Source of the DNA: Jeotgalibacillus aurantiacus
GTDB taxonomy: Bacteria > Bacillota > Bacilli > Bacillales > Jeotgalibacillaceae
Length of the DNA stretch: 64,000 nucleotides
Assembly: GCF_020595125.1 (NCBI RefSeq)
Contig: NZ_JACNMS010000004.1
Coordinates: 265,431-329,430, forward strand
Direction of reading: 5' to 3'
The position numbers and the translations under genes are program-made. This document shows, piece after piece, positions 19,847 through 29,878 of the stretch; positions within the stretch are counted from its first letter, which is position 1; every line of letters starts with the position of its first letter. The notes beneath the pieces are model-generated. The model was not told where the DNA came from. It saw only the letters and a list, made by a program, of their open reading frames with translations, and searched no databases.

Positions 19847-22222
19847 ATGAAGGCACAGCAGACAGATCTGTTTACAGAAGAAGAGCTGTATGTGAAAGGA
19901 AGAATGATTGTTACCATTTTTCATAACGAAGATAATATGTACTCCGTTGTCAGAATCCGCGTGGCGGAGACGAATCTTCAGAATGCGGAAAATGAAATGG
20001 TCGTAACGGGTCACTTTCCTGCGATGCAGGAGGAGGATACGTATCTTTTTTATGGACATGTGAAAGAGCATCCCCGTTTTGGCCCGCAATTTATCGCATC
20101 CCGCTTTAAAAAAGAACTCCCGCAGACGAAACAGGGGATTATTCATTATCTTTCAAGTGATCTGTTTAACGGGATCGGTAAAAAAACGGCTGAAAAGATC
20201 GTCGATGTGATTGGTGAAAATGCCATTTCGAAAATCATGGAAAATGAAGCCGTTCTTCACTCGGTCCCGAAGCTTTCTAAAGAAAAGGCAAAGCACATTC
20301 ATGAGGTGCTGATGGAGCATCAGGGGCTTGAGCGGATCATGGTACTGTTAAATGACTGGGGGTTCGGTCCCCAGTTATCCATGAAGATCTATCAATTTTA
20401 TCAGGAAAATACGCTTGATGTGATTGAAAAAAATCCTTACCAGCTTGTTCACGATATTGAAGGGGTTGGTTTTGGAAAGGCGGATGAACTCGGCAGGCAT
20501 CTGGGGCTGTCCGGGAATCACCCTGACCGGATTAAGGCGGCGTGCCTGTATTGCCTGACTCAGATCTCCCTGCAGGAAGGTCATGTATATGCAGATTCCA
20601 AATCCCTGATGGTGAAGGTCAAAGAGCTTTTGCAGAAGCATCAGCCTGAACAGATTGAATACACAGATATATCAGCAAGCCTGATTGAATTGAACGAAGA
20701 AGGAAAAATCATTGGTGAAAATAAACGGGTCTATATGCCTTCCCTTTATTATTCAGAAGCAGGTATAGCCTCGAGTATTGAAAACATTCTAAGCCGGACT
20801 GAATATGAGGATGGATTTCCTGAAGCTGAATTTCTTTTGGCGCTTGGTGATCTGGAGGAGCGGATTGGTGTGACCTATGCGCCTTCCCAAAAACAGGCGA
20901 TTCAAACTGCACTTTCATCGCCTTTGATGATTTTGACCGGCGGCCCGGGTACTGGGAAAACAACCGTGATAAAAGGGATCGTGGAACTTTACGCAGAACT
21001 TCACGGCGTTTCGCTTGATCCTGATCAATACTCCAAGGATGATCCGTTTCCGGTTGTGCTTGCTGCCCCGACCGGCCGCGCAGCAAAGCGGATGACGGAA
21101 TCGACCGGATTAAAAGCGATGACGATTCACCGCCTTCTCGGTTTTACCGGACAGGAGGAAATGGAGGATGAGGATGAACGGATGATTACCGGCCGCCTCT
21201 TGATCATTGATGAAATGTCCATGGTTGATACATGGCTTGCCAACAAGCTTCTTCAGGCCGTTCCTGAAGGGATGCAGGTCATTTTAGTAGGTGACCAGGA
21301 TCAGCTCCCTTCGGTTGGACCGGGCCAGGTGTTGCAGGATCTCCTTCAGTCTGAAAAAATCCCGTCTGTTGAACTGACGGATATTTACAGGCAGGAAGAG
21401 GGATCATCCATTATTGAGCTTGCCCATGACATGAAAAAAGGACAGGTTCCTGCAACGATCAGACAGTCCTTTCCTGACCGTTCCTTTATTCCGTGCAGGG
21501 CTGGACAGATGGATGATGTAGTTGGGAAGATCGTAAAAAATGCCGTTGATAAAGGTTACAGCCCGAAGGACATACAGGTACTTGCACCGATGTACAGAGG
21601 ACCTGCAGGCATTGATAAGCTGAATACGCTTTTACAGGAGCTTCTGAACGGGAACCCGGATGGATCGAGGAAGGAATTGAAATGGGGAGATATCACGTAC
21701 CGGATCGGGGACAAGGTACTTCAGCTTGTCAACCAGCCTGAGAGTAATGTGTTTAATGGCGATATGGGCGAGATCATTTCCATTTTTTACGCGAAGGAAA
21801 ATACAGAAAAGCAGGATATGGTACTCGTTTCGTTTGATGGTGTTGAAGTGACCTATACAAGGCAGGATTTAAATCAGATCACGCACGCCTACTGCTGTTC
21901 TATTCATAAATCACAGGGAAGTGAATTTCCGATTGTGATTCTTCCAGTCGTCAAAAGCTATTCAAGAATGCTTAGGAGAAACTTGTTATACACCGCGATC
22001 ACGCGAAGCAGCCGGTTTTTAATTCTTTGCGGTGAGGAAGAGGCTTTCCGTTACGGGGTTGAAAGGCAGGATGATCTTGTCAGGATGACGACTCTGAAAG
22101 AACGTCTCGGCTATTCAGAAGGTGATGCGAAGCAGGAAGTTCAGGAAAGGTTCCCGGATCAGGTGGACCCGATGATCGGAATGAATGGCGTCAGCCCCTA
22201 CGATTTTATGCCAGAGGTATAG
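19847..22222 (+). CDS. recD2: ATP-dependent helicase RecD2
   Basis: RecD2 is a 5'-3' superfamily 1B helicase that works outside RecBCD in replication-fork and repair processes. The 791-residue chain has a long N-terminal domain with helix-hairpin-helix-like segments (IGKKTAEKIVDVIG near 115; VGFGKADELGRHLG near 205), Walker A GGPGTGKTT near 365, Walker B LLIIDEMSMVDTW near 450, and the C-terminal CCSIHKSQGSEFPIVI and YTAITRSSRFLILCG motifs. ATG at 19847 follows GGGAGGA; it starts 16 bases after yrrB. Confidence 0.96.
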   Translation: MKAQQTDLFTEEELYVKGRMIVTIFHNEDNMYSVVRIRVAETNLQNAENEMVVTGHFPAMQEEDTYLFYGHVKEHPRFGPQFIASRFKKELPQTKQGIIHYLSSDLFNGIGKKTAEKIVDVIGENAISKIMENEAVLHSVPKLSKEKAKHIHEVLMEHQGLERIMVLLNDWGFGPQLSMKIYQFYQENTLDVIEKNPYQLVHDIEGVGFGKADELGRHLGLSGNHPDRIKAACLYCLTQISLQEGHVYADSKSLMVKVKELLQKHQPEQIEYTDISASLIELNEEGKIIGENKRVYMPSLYYSEAGIASSIENILSRTEYEDGFPEAEFLLALGDLEERIGVTYAPSQKQAIQTALSSPLMILTGGPGTGKTTVIKGIVELYAELHGVSLDPDQYSKDDPFPVVLAAPTGRAAKRMTESTGLKAMTIHRLLGFTGQEEMEDEDERMITGRLLIIDEMSMVDTWLANKLLQAVPEGMQVILVGDQDQLPSVGPGQVLQDLLQSEKIPSVELTDIYRQEEGSSIIELAHDMKKGQVPATIRQSFPDRSFIPCRAGQMDDVVGKIVKNAVDKGYSPKDIQVLAPMYRGPAGIDKLNTLLQELLNGNPDGSRKELKWGDITYRIGDKVLQLVNQPESNVFNGDMGEIISIFYAKENTEKQDMVLVSFDGVEVTYTRQDLNQITHAYCCSIHKSQGSEFPIVILPVVKSYSRMLRRNLLYTAITRSSRFLILCGEEEAFRYGVERQDDLVRMTTLKERLGYSEGDAKQEVQERFPDQVDPMIGMNGVSPYDFMPEV

Positions 22223-22277
22223 GAAATCTTTGGACAGTCAATGATAGTAAAAAAACCCCCGGACTGGAGGGATTATA

Positions 22278-22457
22278 TTGACATGTCCAAACTGTTCCAA
22301 CCGTGAAGTCGATATGCTGACTTCAAAACGTTATTTCTGTCATTCATGCTGTGTTGAATTTACACGGGCAAAAAATAAATGGAAGCTCTATGAAATTACG
22401 GAGGATGGACTGCTGACCCATACTCGAAAAATCGTATTTGATGGTGCTGAAGGATGA
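22278..22457 (+). CDS. Small zinc-ribbon protein (59 residues, TTG start)
   Basis: This 59-codon frame starts with TTG at 22278 behind GGAGGG with a 7-base spacing and ends at 22457, overlapping the yrrI start in an ATGA arrangement. The product carries two CxxC pairs, CPNC at residues 3-6 and CHSC at 21-24, followed by a charged stretch. That is a zinc-ribbon layout. The function is not known to me; coupling to yrrI and recD2 suggests only cotranscription. Confidence 0.75.
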   Translation: MTCPNCSNREVDMLTSKRYFCHSCCVEFTRAKNKWKLYEITEDGLLTHTRKIVFDGAEG

Positions 22458-23521
22458 CTCAGTGGATCAATAAGCGCTTCATCCTGAAGGCTGCGGGTGG
22501 AGTGCTTTTTTTATGGGTTCTTTTCTTCACGGAAACCGGTCTTGTGGTCAGGGAAAGTGCTGTCACTGCAGTCGTCCCTCTTTTGATCAGTGCGGTGCTT
22601 GCGTATTTGCTATTGCCCGCCGTTCATCTTTTGAATAAAGCGCGATGCCCTGATTTGTTATCTATCTCGATTATCTTTATTTTGATCATCTGCTCAGTTA
22701 TTTCACTTATTCAATGGGGCATCCCGTTTTTGATAGTGGAAGGACCTTCATTTATTACTTCTGCACAAACCGTAGCGGGAGAACTGTTCGCTGCAGGAAG
22801 AGAAATGGAGCAGCTGCTCACGGTCTTTCCGGAAGCGATTCAATTGAAGGCGGGGGAAACAGTCACTCATGTGACAGAGCAGCTGGACAGTCAGCTGTCG
22901 GCGGTTTTCCTCGGGCTCGATGACTCGATAAAATGGATTGTCATTTTAACGCTTGTCCCGTTTATGACGTTTTATCTTTTAAAGGACAGAATGTTGATCA
23001 AACATTGGGTTTATGGTTTAATCCCTGACGAAAAAAAAGAAAGAGTAAGATTCTTTTTTAAAGAGACGGATAAAAGTCTCGGTGGATATATTCGGGGACA
23101 GGTGCTGCTGTCAATGGCCATTGCAGTGTTAACGTATGTGCTGTTGTTGATTCTTTCAGTTCCTTACGCGCCTTTTCTGGCGATTATCATGGGTATATTT
23201 AATGTCATCCCATATGTTGGTCCGATCATCGGCTCGATACCTGCTGTCCTGATCGCTTCGACGATTTCACTTCCGGCCGTTTTATGGATTGTAGCAGGTG
23301 TTTTTGTCATTCAAATGCTTGAAAGTCACCTTCTGTCTCCCTGGATTATCGGGAACAGCGTGCACTTTCATCCAATCGTTATGATGGTGCTTTTACTCGC
23401 AGGAGGAGAGATCGGCGGGGTCATCGGACTCATCGTGATCATCCCTGCTGCCATGCTGATCCGGCTCTTATGGAAAACAATCCGATTAAATAAATACGAT
23501 CATGAATTGACAAAGGGCTGA
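22454..23521 (+). CDS. yrrI: AI-2E family transporter (YrrI-like membrane protein)
   Basis: A 355-residue polytopic membrane protein. Hydrophobic segments lie near residues 10-28, 35-58, 68-90, 155-175, 215-240, 245-270, 275-300 and 310-340. It carries the family segment NVIPYVGPIIGSIPA near 255-270 and SHLLSPWIIG near 293. The family includes autoinducer-2 exporters and Na+/H+ antiporter-like members; the substrate here cannot be told. B. subtilis yrrI lies at the same place ahead of alaS. Confidence 0.88.
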   Translation: MTQWINKRFILKAAGGVLFLWVLFFTETGLVVRESAVTAVVPLLISAVLAYLLLPAVHLLNKARCPDLLSISIIFILIICSVISLIQWGIPFLIVEGPSFITSAQTVAGELFAAGREMEQLLTVFPEAIQLKAGETVTHVTEQLDSQLSAVFLGLDDSIKWIVILTLVPFMTFYLLKDRMLIKHWVYGLIPDEKKERVRFFFKETDKSLGGYIRGQVLLSMAIAVLTYVLLLILSVPYAPFLAIIMGIFNVIPYVGPIIGSIPAVLIASTISLPAVLWIVAGVFVIQMLESHLLSPWIIGNSVHFHPIVMMVLLLAGGEIGGVIGLIVIIPAAMLIRLLWKTIRLNKYDHELTKG

Positions 23522-23575
23522 GAGATTTCTATAATTTCAAGTAGAATTGTTCTGTCACGTTACCGGTTGCTCTGT

Positions 23576-23604
23576 TTGCAATCGCGTGTATATGAAGAAT
23601 AAAT
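23576..23604 (+). promoter_or_regulatory. Candidate promoter of the alaS leader
   Basis: TTGCAA (23576-23581), a 17-base spacer, then ATAAAT (23599-23604). The -10 is weak, but the position fits the T-box leader that follows. Confidence 0.5.
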
Positions 23605-23605
23605 G

Positions 23606-23841
23606 ATCATCTCGAAGATGGAATGAGTACACATTTACCATTGTTCATTAAAAGAGAGGGCTCCCTGGGCTGAAAGGGGCTTAATGAACTGAAATGTGGA
23701 AAGCTGGTCCGGAGTGCAGGTAATCACTGCCGTATGCTGCGTTAAAGCGATGAAAGTGGTGGGTTTTCAATCCATAACCAGGGTGGTACCGCGAGTGTAA
23801 GCTCGTCCCTGTGTCGGATTGGAGGCCTTTTTCTGTTTTTT
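23606..23841 (+). promoter_or_regulatory. T-box riboswitch leader of alaS
   Basis: The T-box sequence AGGGTGGTACCGCG lies at 23780-23793, followed by the CGAG/CTCG antiterminator-side pairing and a T-rich end (CCTTTTTCTGTTTTTT, 23826-23841). An AGTA motif of Stem I is seen near 23626. The leader should respond to uncharged tRNA-Ala. The terminator stem is less regular than in the hisS leader and I cannot draw it with certainty. Confidence 0.88.
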
Positions 23842-23876
23842 GGACGCTTCGGGAATTATAAAGGAGGAACAGCCAG

Positions 23877-26507
23877 ATGAAAAAATGGACAGGTGCAGAA
23901 ATCAGACAAATGTATTTGGATTTCTTTAAGGAAAAAGGACATGATATTGAGCCGAGTGCATCACTCGTTCCACACGAAGATCCTTCTTTACTCTGGATCA
24001 ACAGCGGTGTTGCGACGCTGAAGAAGTATTTTGACGGTCGTGTGATTCCGGCTAATCCGCGTATTACCAATGCGCAGAAATCGATTCGTACGAATGATAT
24101 TGAAAACGTCGGAAAAACAGCCCGTCACCATACATTCTTCGAAATGCTTGGTAACTTCTCAATCGGAGAATATTTTAAAGAAGAAGCGATTGAATGGGCA
24201 TGGGAATTCCTCACTTCTGATAAGTGGATCGGCTTTGATCCAGAGAAGCTTTCTGTCACGATTCACCCTGAGGACGATGAAGCATTTGAGATCTGGAAGG
24301 ACAAAGTAGGCGTGCCGGAGCACCGCATCATCCGTCTTGAAGGAAACTTCTGGGATATCGGGGAAGGCCCAAGTGGTCCTAACTCTGAAATCTTCTTTGA
24401 CCGCGGTGAAGAGTACGGCAATGACCCGGCGGATCCTGAATTGTATCCTGGCGGAGAAAATGACCGTTATCTTGAAATCTGGAATCTTGTATTTTCACAG
24501 TTTAATCATAATGCTGACGACACGTACACGCCGCTGCCAAAGAAAAACATTGATACAGGTATGGGTCTTGAGCGTATGGCGTGTGTTGTTCAGGACGTTC
24601 CGACCAACTTTGAAACGGATCTGTTTATGCCAATCATTGAAGCAACCGAGCTTGTTTCAAAAGTGCGCTATGGACAGAGTGAAAATGATATGGCATTTAA
24701 AGTGATTGCCGACCATATCAGAACCGTTTCGTTTGCAGTAGGGGATGGTGCACTTCCTTCGAATGAAGGACGTGGCTATGTGCTGAGACGACTGCTGAGA
24801 AGAGCGGTCCGCTTTGCCAAACAGCTGGGCATCAACCGACCATTTATGTTTGAACTGGTACCGGTTGTAGCGGATATCATGTTTGACTTCTATCCGGAAG
24901 TGAAGCAGAAGCAGGAATTTATCCAAAAAGTTATTAAAAACGAAGAGGAACGCTTCCATGAAACGCTGAATGAAGGCCTTGCTATTTTAAATGAGCTGAT
25001 GAAAGCAGCAAAAGAAAATGGCTCAAATCTGATTCAGGGTAAGGACGTATTCCGTCTTTATGATACATTCGGTTTCCCTGTTGAACTGACAGAAGAGTAT
25101 GCAGAGGAAAATGGTCTTCAAATTGATCAGGACGGTTTCCGAGCAGAAATGGAAGCACAGCGCTCCCGTGCCCGCGCTGCACGTCAGGAAAGCGGCTCGA
25201 TGCAGGTTCAGGGTGGCGTTCTGGGCGATATTAAAGTGAATAGTGAATTTGTCGGCTATAGCAGACTGAAGCATGATTCCGTCATTGAAGAGCTTGTCAT
25301 CAATCAGGAATTTGCCTCTGAAGCATCAGAAGGCCAGGAAGTTCAGTTCATTCTCGCTGAGACTCCATTCTATGCTGAAAGTGGAGGTCAGATTGGTGAT
25401 AAAGGGATTGTTTCTAACGATCTGGTGACCATTGAGGTGAAGGACGTTAAGAAAGCGCCGAATGGGCAGAACCTTCACACAGGTATTGTCACAGCAGGAA
25501 CAGTGACTAAAGGTGATGCTGTGACGGCGGAAGTGAAAACAGATTCCCGTAACCGCATTACAAAAAATCATACGGCAACACACCTGCTGCACCAGGCATT
25601 GAAGGATGTATTAGGCGATCATGTCAATCAGGCGGGATCTCTTGTTGAGCCGGATCGTCTGCGTTTTGACTTCTCTCACTTTGGCCAGGTGACACAGGAA
25701 GAGCTTGAACAAATCGAAGAGATTGTAAACGCAAAAATTTGGACAAGCTATGAGGTAGACACAGCCATTAAATCATTGGATGAAGCAAAAGCGATGGGTG
25801 CGATGGCATTATTCGGTGAAAAGTACGGCTCTGAAGTCCGCGTCGTATCGATCGGCGATTACAGTCTTGAGCTTTGCGGAGGCTGCCATGTTGGCAACAC
25901 AGCTGAAATCGGCTTATTCCGTATTGTATCTGAAGGTGGAATCGGTGCAGGTACCCGTCGTATTGAGGCGGTAACAGGAGAAGCTGCTTACCGTCATATG
26001 AACGATCAGATCAACATTCTGAATCGTTCTGCGAAAAAGCTGAAAGCCAACCCGCGTGATCTGGAAACACGTCTTGAAGGTCTCCAGTCTGATGTAAAGG
26101 TCCTGCAGCGTGAAAATGAATCTTTAAATGCCAAGCTGTCAAATATCGAAGCGAAAAGCATTCTCGATAAAATCGAAGATGTTGACGGTGTATCCGTATT
26201 GGCACAAAAGGTTCAAGCTGCAGATATGAACGCATTGAGAACGATGGCAGATGACGTGAAAAACAAGCTTGGATCCGGCGTACTCGTGTTGATTTCTGTA
26301 CAGGGAGACAAGGTTCAGATCATTGCAGGCGTCACAAAAGATTTAATCGAAAAAGGCTATCATGCTGGAAAACTGATTAAAGAAGTAGCCGGCATCTGTG
26401 GCGGAGGCGGCGGTGGCCGTCCTGATATGGCACAAGCAGGCGGTAAGGATCCATCGAAAGTGGAAGAGGCCCTTCTATTTGTTCCTGAATGGGTGAAATC
26501 CGTTTGA
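23877..26507 (+). CDS. alaS: Alanyl-tRNA synthetase
   Basis: AlaRS charges tRNA-Ala and edits mischarged serine and glycine. The 876-residue chain has the class II catalytic core ([16 protein letters not shown] at the start; [16 protein letters not shown] near residues 80-95), the editing domain with the HxxxH site in [12 protein letters not shown] near 563 and the cysteine-histidine pair in LCGGCHVG near 665, and the C-Ala domain with [15 protein letters not shown] near 840-855. ATG at 23877 follows AAAGGAGGAA. Confidence 0.97.
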   Translation: MKKWTGAEIRQMYLDFFKEKGHDIEPSASLVPHEDPSLLWINSGVATLKKYFDGRVIPANPRITNAQKSIRTNDIENVGKTARHHTFFEMLGNFSIGEYFKEEAIEWAWEFLTSDKWIGFDPEKLSVTIHPEDDEAFEIWKDKVGVPEHRIIRLEGNFWDIGEGPSGPNSEIFFDRGEEYGNDPADPELYPGGENDRYLEIWNLVFSQFNHNADDTYTPLPKKNIDTGMGLERMACVVQDVPTNFETDLFMPIIEATELVSKVRYGQSENDMAFKVIADHIRTVSFAVGDGALPSNEGRGYVLRRLLRRAVRFAKQLGINRPFMFELVPVVADIMFDFYPEVKQKQEFIQKVIKNEEERFHETLNEGLAILNELMKAAKENGSNLIQGKDVFRLYDTFGFPVELTEEYAEENGLQIDQDGFRAEMEAQRSRARAARQESGSMQVQGGVLGDIKVNSEFVGYSRLKHDSVIEELVINQEFASEASEGQEVQFILAETPFYAESGGQIGDKGIVSNDLVTIEVKDVKKAPNGQNLHTGIVTAGTVTKGDAVTAEVKTDSRNRITKNHTATHLLHQALKDVLGDHVNQAGSLVEPDRLRFDFSHFGQVTQEELEQIEEIVNAKIWTSYEVDTAIKSLDEAKAMGAMALFGEKYGSEVRVVSIGDYSLELCGGCHVGNTAEIGLFRIVSEGGIGAGTRRIEAVTGEAAYRHMNDQINILNRSAKKLKANPRDLETRLEGLQSDVKVLQRENESLNAKLSNIEAKSILDKIEDVDGVSVLAQKVQAADMNALRTMADDVKNKLGSGVLVLISVQGDKVQIIAGVTKDLIEKGYHAGKLIKEVAGICGGGGGGRPDMAQAGGKDPSKVEEALLFVPEWVKSV

Positions 26508-26531
26508 TTCTGATCCATTCTGGTGTACAAT
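26504..26531 (+). promoter_or_regulatory. Candidate sigma-A promoter of ireB-ruvX-yrzB
   Basis: TTGATT (26504-26509) and TACAAT (26526-26531) are 16 bases apart, across the alaS stop codon, about 55 bases ahead of ireB. Confidence 0.6.
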
Positions 26532-26585
26532 GAACAGTAGTTGGATAATAGGAATGCAGGTTGATTCCGTAGTGAGGTGTAGAAG

Positions 26586-26852
26586 ATGAGCTCATTTGAT
26601 AAAACGATGCGGTTCGATTTTGGGGATGAATCGGCTGACAGGGAGGTACAACGAGTCCTGGTACAGGTATTCAAAGCTCTTGAAGAGAAAGGATACAATC
26701 CGATTAACCAGATAGTAGGGTATCTTTTATCGGGTGACCCCGCCTATATTCCACGCCACCAGGATGCGAGGAATATCATCCGTAAACTGGAACGGGATGA
26801 GATTATTGAAGAACTGGTGAAGTTTTATCTTCAGCAGCATAAAGAAGGATGA
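26586..26852 (+). CDS. yrzL: IreB family regulatory phosphoprotein (UPF0297)
   Basis: An 88-residue cytoplasmic protein of the IreB/UPF0297 family. In Enterococcus the homologue is phosphorylated by the PASTA kinase IreK and modulates cephalosporin resistance; a Thr-rich N terminus ([12 protein letters not shown]) fits such phosphorylation. Family core segments [21 protein letters not shown] and SYITRH-like IPRHQDAR are visible. It begins the conserved trio ireB-ruvX-yrzB. Confidence 0.93.
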   Translation: MSSFDKTMRFDFGDESADREVQRVLVQVFKALEEKGYNPINQIVGYLLSGDPAYIPRHQDARNIIRKLERDEIIEELVKFYLQQHKEG

Positions 26853-26856
26853 TATC

Positions 26857-27276
26857 ATGCGTACGATGGGTCTGGACGTAGGCTCTAAAACCGTTGGAGT
26901 AGCGGTTAGTGATGCTCTTGGCTGGACGGCCCAGGGCATCGAGACCATTAAGATTGATGAAGCCGCAGGGCATTTCGGCCTGAAGCGCATAAAAGAGCTC
27001 GTTCAGGAGCATGAAATCTCCAAAATTGTCATCGGCTTACCGAAAAACATGAACAATACGCTTGGTCCTAGAGCAGAAGCCAGCCAAAAGTATGGTGATA
27101 TGCTGAAAAGCCGTCTGGATGTGGACATCATTTTCTGGGATGAACGGTTAAGCACGATGGCAGCTGAACGTGTACTGCTGGAAGCGGATGTCAGTCGCAG
27201 TAAAAGAAAAAAAGTAATTGATAAAATGGCGGCTGTCATGATCCTTCAGGGATATCTTGACAGCGCGTCAAAATGA
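26857..27276 (+). CDS. ruvX: Putative pre-16S rRNA nuclease / Holliday junction resolvase YqgF
   Basis: A 139-residue RNase H-like protein. The first catalytic aspartate is in [16 protein letters not shown] (residues 3-18), the Glu in [12 protein letters not shown] near 95, and a further Asp in [16 protein letters not shown] near 122-137. Family members mature the 5' end of 16S rRNA; resolvase activity was proposed earlier. It is four bases behind ireB. Confidence 0.94.
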   Translation: MRTMGLDVGSKTVGVAVSDALGWTAQGIETIKIDEAAGHFGLKRIKELVQEHEISKIVIGLPKNMNNTLGPRAEASQKYGDMLKSRLDVDIIFWDERLSTMAAERVLLEADVSRSKRKKVIDKMAAVMILQGYLDSASK

Positions 27277-27286
27277 GGTGACCATA

Positions 27287-27568
27287 ATGGAGCATGGTGA
27301 AAAAAATATTACAGTCATTGATGAGCAGGGTAACGAGGTTCTATGTGAAGTCCTTTTTACATTTGACTCTGATGAATTCAAAAAATCATATGTATTGTAC
27401 TACCCGGTAGGAGATACAGACGAGGAAGAGATCGAGATTCACGCTTCTTCTTTCGAGCCTGACGATGAAAATGCTGAAGGTGAACTGAAGCCAATCGAAA
27501 CAGAAGCAGAATGGGATATGATCGAAGAAATGCTCAACACATTCCTGGATGAGGAAGAAGAGGAATAA
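27287..27568 (+). CDS. yrzB: DUF1292 protein YrzB
   Basis: A 93-residue very acidic protein ending in a Glu-rich tail (DEEEEE). It belongs to the DUF1292 family that accompanies ireB and ruvX across Firmicutes; no biochemical role is established. ATG at 27287 is preceded by GAGGTGACC; a TTG at 27257 inside ruvX would lengthen it without a ribosome site. Confidence 0.92.
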   Translation: MEHGEKNITVIDEQGNEVLCEVLFTFDSDEFKKSYVLYYPVGDTDEEEIEIHASSFEPDDENAEGELKPIETEAEWDMIEEMLNTFLDEEEEE

Positions 27569-27579
27569 TAGCACTAATG

Positions 27580-27627
27580 AAGGATGGGAAGACTCTGAAA
27601 ATGAGTCGTTCCATCCTTTTGTTTTTT
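27580..27627 (+). terminator. Terminator after yrzB
   Basis: AAGGATGG and GACTC pair with GAGTC and CCATCCTT across small internal mismatches (27580-27620), followed by TTTTGTTTTTTT. Confidence 0.85.
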
Positions 27628-27716
27628 TATGAGTAAAGGACAGCTCGACTCTAAAAACATTAATCGTTCAGACCTTTATCCTTTTAAAAAGGATGAATAC
27701 TGTAAAATGCTCAAGG

Positions 27717-27744
27717 TTGCCCGGACATATTTTTAAGGTATAAT
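27717..27744 (+). promoter_or_regulatory. Sigma-A promoter of mltG
   Basis: TTGCCC (27717-27722), 16-base spacer, TATAAT (27739-27744), 45 bases ahead of the mltG start. Confidence 0.7.
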
Positions 27745-27788
27745 GGGGGTAATTGAAAAAAAGAGCGTGCTTTTTGGAGGGAAATTGA

Positions 27789-29000
27789 TTGAGCGATAAA
27801 AAATCTTTAATCGATCAGTGGAAACTGAACTTGCAGGAACGAAAAAAGGAAGCAAAAAAAGTAAGGAAAATCGTTTTTATTCTGTCTGTCATTCTGCTGT
27901 TTTTAACAGCCGGTTTAGTTCTTGGGGGATATTCGTACGTGAGTGCAGCACTCGAGCCGGTTAATCCGGAAAGTGAAGAAGCCATCCCGGTAGAAATTCC
28001 GATTGGATCGTCTGTTGACAGCATCACGTCTACACTCGAGGAGAGCGGAGTTATCAGGGATGCACAGGTGTACAAGTATTATCTTAAATTTAATAATGAA
28101 TCGGAATTTCAGGCGGGAACCTATGAATTTACACAGGCCATGACGCTTGATGAAATTACAGAAAGTTTAAAAACCGGAAAGATTTATCATGAACCTATTT
28201 TTAATGTAACGATTCCGGAAGGACTTACCCTTGAACAGATCGCAGGTGTGATTGAGGAAAATACTGATTACACTCAAGAAGGGTTTATGGAAAAAGTAAC
28301 TGATCCGGTCTTTATCGAATCATTAAAAAGCCAATATCCTGAACTGATTACGTCAGATTTGGATAATGAAAATATTAAGGTGACACTGGAAGGATACTTA
28401 TTTCCTGCTACTTATCCGTTTTACGAAGAAAATCCTTCACTTGAGAGTATCATTACTCAAATGGTGGATGCGATGTATAACAATGTGTCTCCATATCTTG
28501 CCACACTGCCTGAGTTTACAGCAGGTGATTATACCGGAGCAACTGAAAGTGGCGAGGGAGAGAAAGTCATGGACGTTCACGACGTTCTTACAATGGCTTC
28601 TTTGCTTGAGAGAGAAGCAACTGCTTCTACAGACCGCAGCATGATTGCGGGTATTTTTTATAACCGCCTTGAAGAGGGCATGCCGCTTCAGACCGATCCT
28701 ACTGTTCTCTATGCAAAAGGAGAATGGAACGATAGAGTATTGTTTGAGGATCTGGAAATTCAGGACCCTTACAATACGTATCAGAATCAGGGGCTTCCTC
28801 CCGGACCGATTGCAGCACCAGGTCTTGCATCCATTGAAGCTGCACTGAATCCGGAAGCAAGTGATTACCTGTATTTCCTGACTTCTGCTGAAGATGGGGC
28901 TATGTATTATTCTGAAACACTTGAAGAGCATGAGCGGAAAGCTGAACAATACATTTACAGTGTAAATGAAGAGCAGGCTTCTGAAGAGGAAGGCTCTTAA
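27789..29000 (+). CDS. mltG: Endolytic murein transglycosylase MltG (YceG-like)
   Basis: MltG cuts nascent glycan strands within the membrane-proximal peptidoglycan and so limits strand length. The 403-residue chain has a basic cytoplasmic start, one membrane anchor near residues 27-52, a LysM-like region, and the YceG catalytic domain. The catalytic Glu lies in ASLLEREA near 278, followed by AGIFYNRLEEGMPLQTDPTV and the conserved YNTYQNQGLPPGPIAAPG near 330. The start is TTG at 27789 with GGAGGG 7 bases upstream. The C terminus is Glu-rich. Confidence 0.94.
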   Translation: MSDKKSLIDQWKLNLQERKKEAKKVRKIVFILSVILLFLTAGLVLGGYSYVSAALEPVNPESEEAIPVEIPIGSSVDSITSTLEESGVIRDAQVYKYYLKFNNESEFQAGTYEFTQAMTLDEITESLKTGKIYHEPIFNVTIPEGLTLEQIAGVIEENTDYTQEGFMEKVTDPVFIESLKSQYPELITSDLDNENIKVTLEGYLFPATYPFYEENPSLESIITQMVDAMYNNVSPYLATLPEFTAGDYTGATESGEGEKVMDVHDVLTMASLLEREATASTDRSMIAGIFYNRLEEGMPLQTDPTVLYAKGEWNDRVLFEDLEIQDPYNTYQNQGLPPGPIAAPGLASIEAALNPEASDYLYFLTSAEDGAMYYSETLEEHERKAEQYIYSVNEEQASEEEGS

Positions 29001-29072
29001 ATCGAATGGAGGAATGTGTGATCATCTGCAGCTGATTAAAACGTGACAGTTTTTCAGCTTTCATAAAGATGA

Positions 29073-29102
29073 TTCACTTTCCTCCTGTTTTTATGGTAGA
29101 AT
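29073..29102 (+). promoter_or_regulatory. Candidate promoter of the trmR operon
   Basis: TTCACT (29073-29078), 18-base spacer, and TAGAAT (29097-29102), the latter preceded by TGG, an extended -10. Confidence 0.5.
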
Positions 29103-29234
29103 AGATAAAGTATTTTCAGGCGTCTATCACAAAGTCCGATGGCAGAAAGCATCTTGCTTTCTTCTTTTCATGTCCGGAGACTGTTTTGTGAGCGCTCTTT
29201 TTTATGGAAGCAGACTTGTAAAGGCGTGATCGAA

Positions 29235-29873
29235 ATGGATGAAAAAGTCCATCAATACATTGAAAATTTAACAGCTGACCGTTCTGACTTTTTCATGAAT
29301 ATGGAGAACTATGCGAAAGAAAATGGTGTACCGATTATGGAACTGGCCGGAATGGAAACCCTTCTGCAGTTTTTACGCCTTCAACAGCCGAAAAAATTGC
29401 TTGAGATCGGTACTGCAATCGGCTATTCCGCACTCAGGATGGCGACCGAGATCAGTCAGGTGAAAATCGTCTCTATTGAACGGGATCAGGAGCGCTATGA
29501 AAAGGCACAGCAATTTGTTCAGCAATCCGGTGTAGGCGACCGTATCACGCTATTGTATGGAGACGCATTTGATCTAATTTATGAGGTGGCGGCTTACGGT
29601 CCTTTTGATGCAGTCTTTATTGATGCAGCCAAAAGTCAGTCTGACCGTTTCTTTGCAAGTTATGAACCATTATTTGCAGAAAATCCGGTCGTTTATACAG
29701 ATAACGTCTTATTTAAAGGACTTGTTGCACATCAGACAGGTGATGAAAGTAGAAATGTCAGACAGATGCTTCGTAAAATTAACCGGTTTAACGAATGGAT
29801 CATGTCCAGGGATGATTACCACACCGTCATTATCCCGGTTGGTGATGGTCTGGCAATCAGTAAGAAGAGGTGA
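29235..29873 (+). CDS. trmR: tRNA 5-hydroxyuridine O-methyltransferase TrmR
   Basis: TrmR methylates 5-hydroxyuridine at tRNA position 34 to 5-methoxyuridine (mo5U), using SAM. The 212-residue chain is of the O-methyltransferase family 3: the SAM loop LLEIGTAIGYSALRM is near residues 57-71, the acidic loop VSIERD near 82, and the metal/catalytic segment VFIDAAKSQSD near 130. It ends VGDGLAISKKR like B. subtilis YrrM. A start 32 codons upstream (29139) lacks family similarity; the ATG at 29235 is chosen with AAAGGCG upstream. It overlaps the trhP1 ribosome site. Confidence 0.92.
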   Translation: MDEKVHQYIENLTADRSDFFMNMENYAKENGVPIMELAGMETLLQFLRLQQPKKLLEIGTAIGYSALRMATEISQVKIVSIERDQERYEKAQQFVQQSGVGDRITLLYGDAFDLIYEVAAYGPFDAVFIDAAKSQSDRFFASYEPLFAENPVVYTDNVLFKGLVAHQTGDESRNVRQMLRKINRFNEWIMSRDDYHTVIIPVGDGLAISKKR

Positions 29874-29878
29874 ACGAA

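Noticed and set aside
28437..28949. A 170-codon minus-strand frame inside mltG
   Set aside because: It covers the conserved YceG catalytic region in antisense, with no ribosome site or family likeness.
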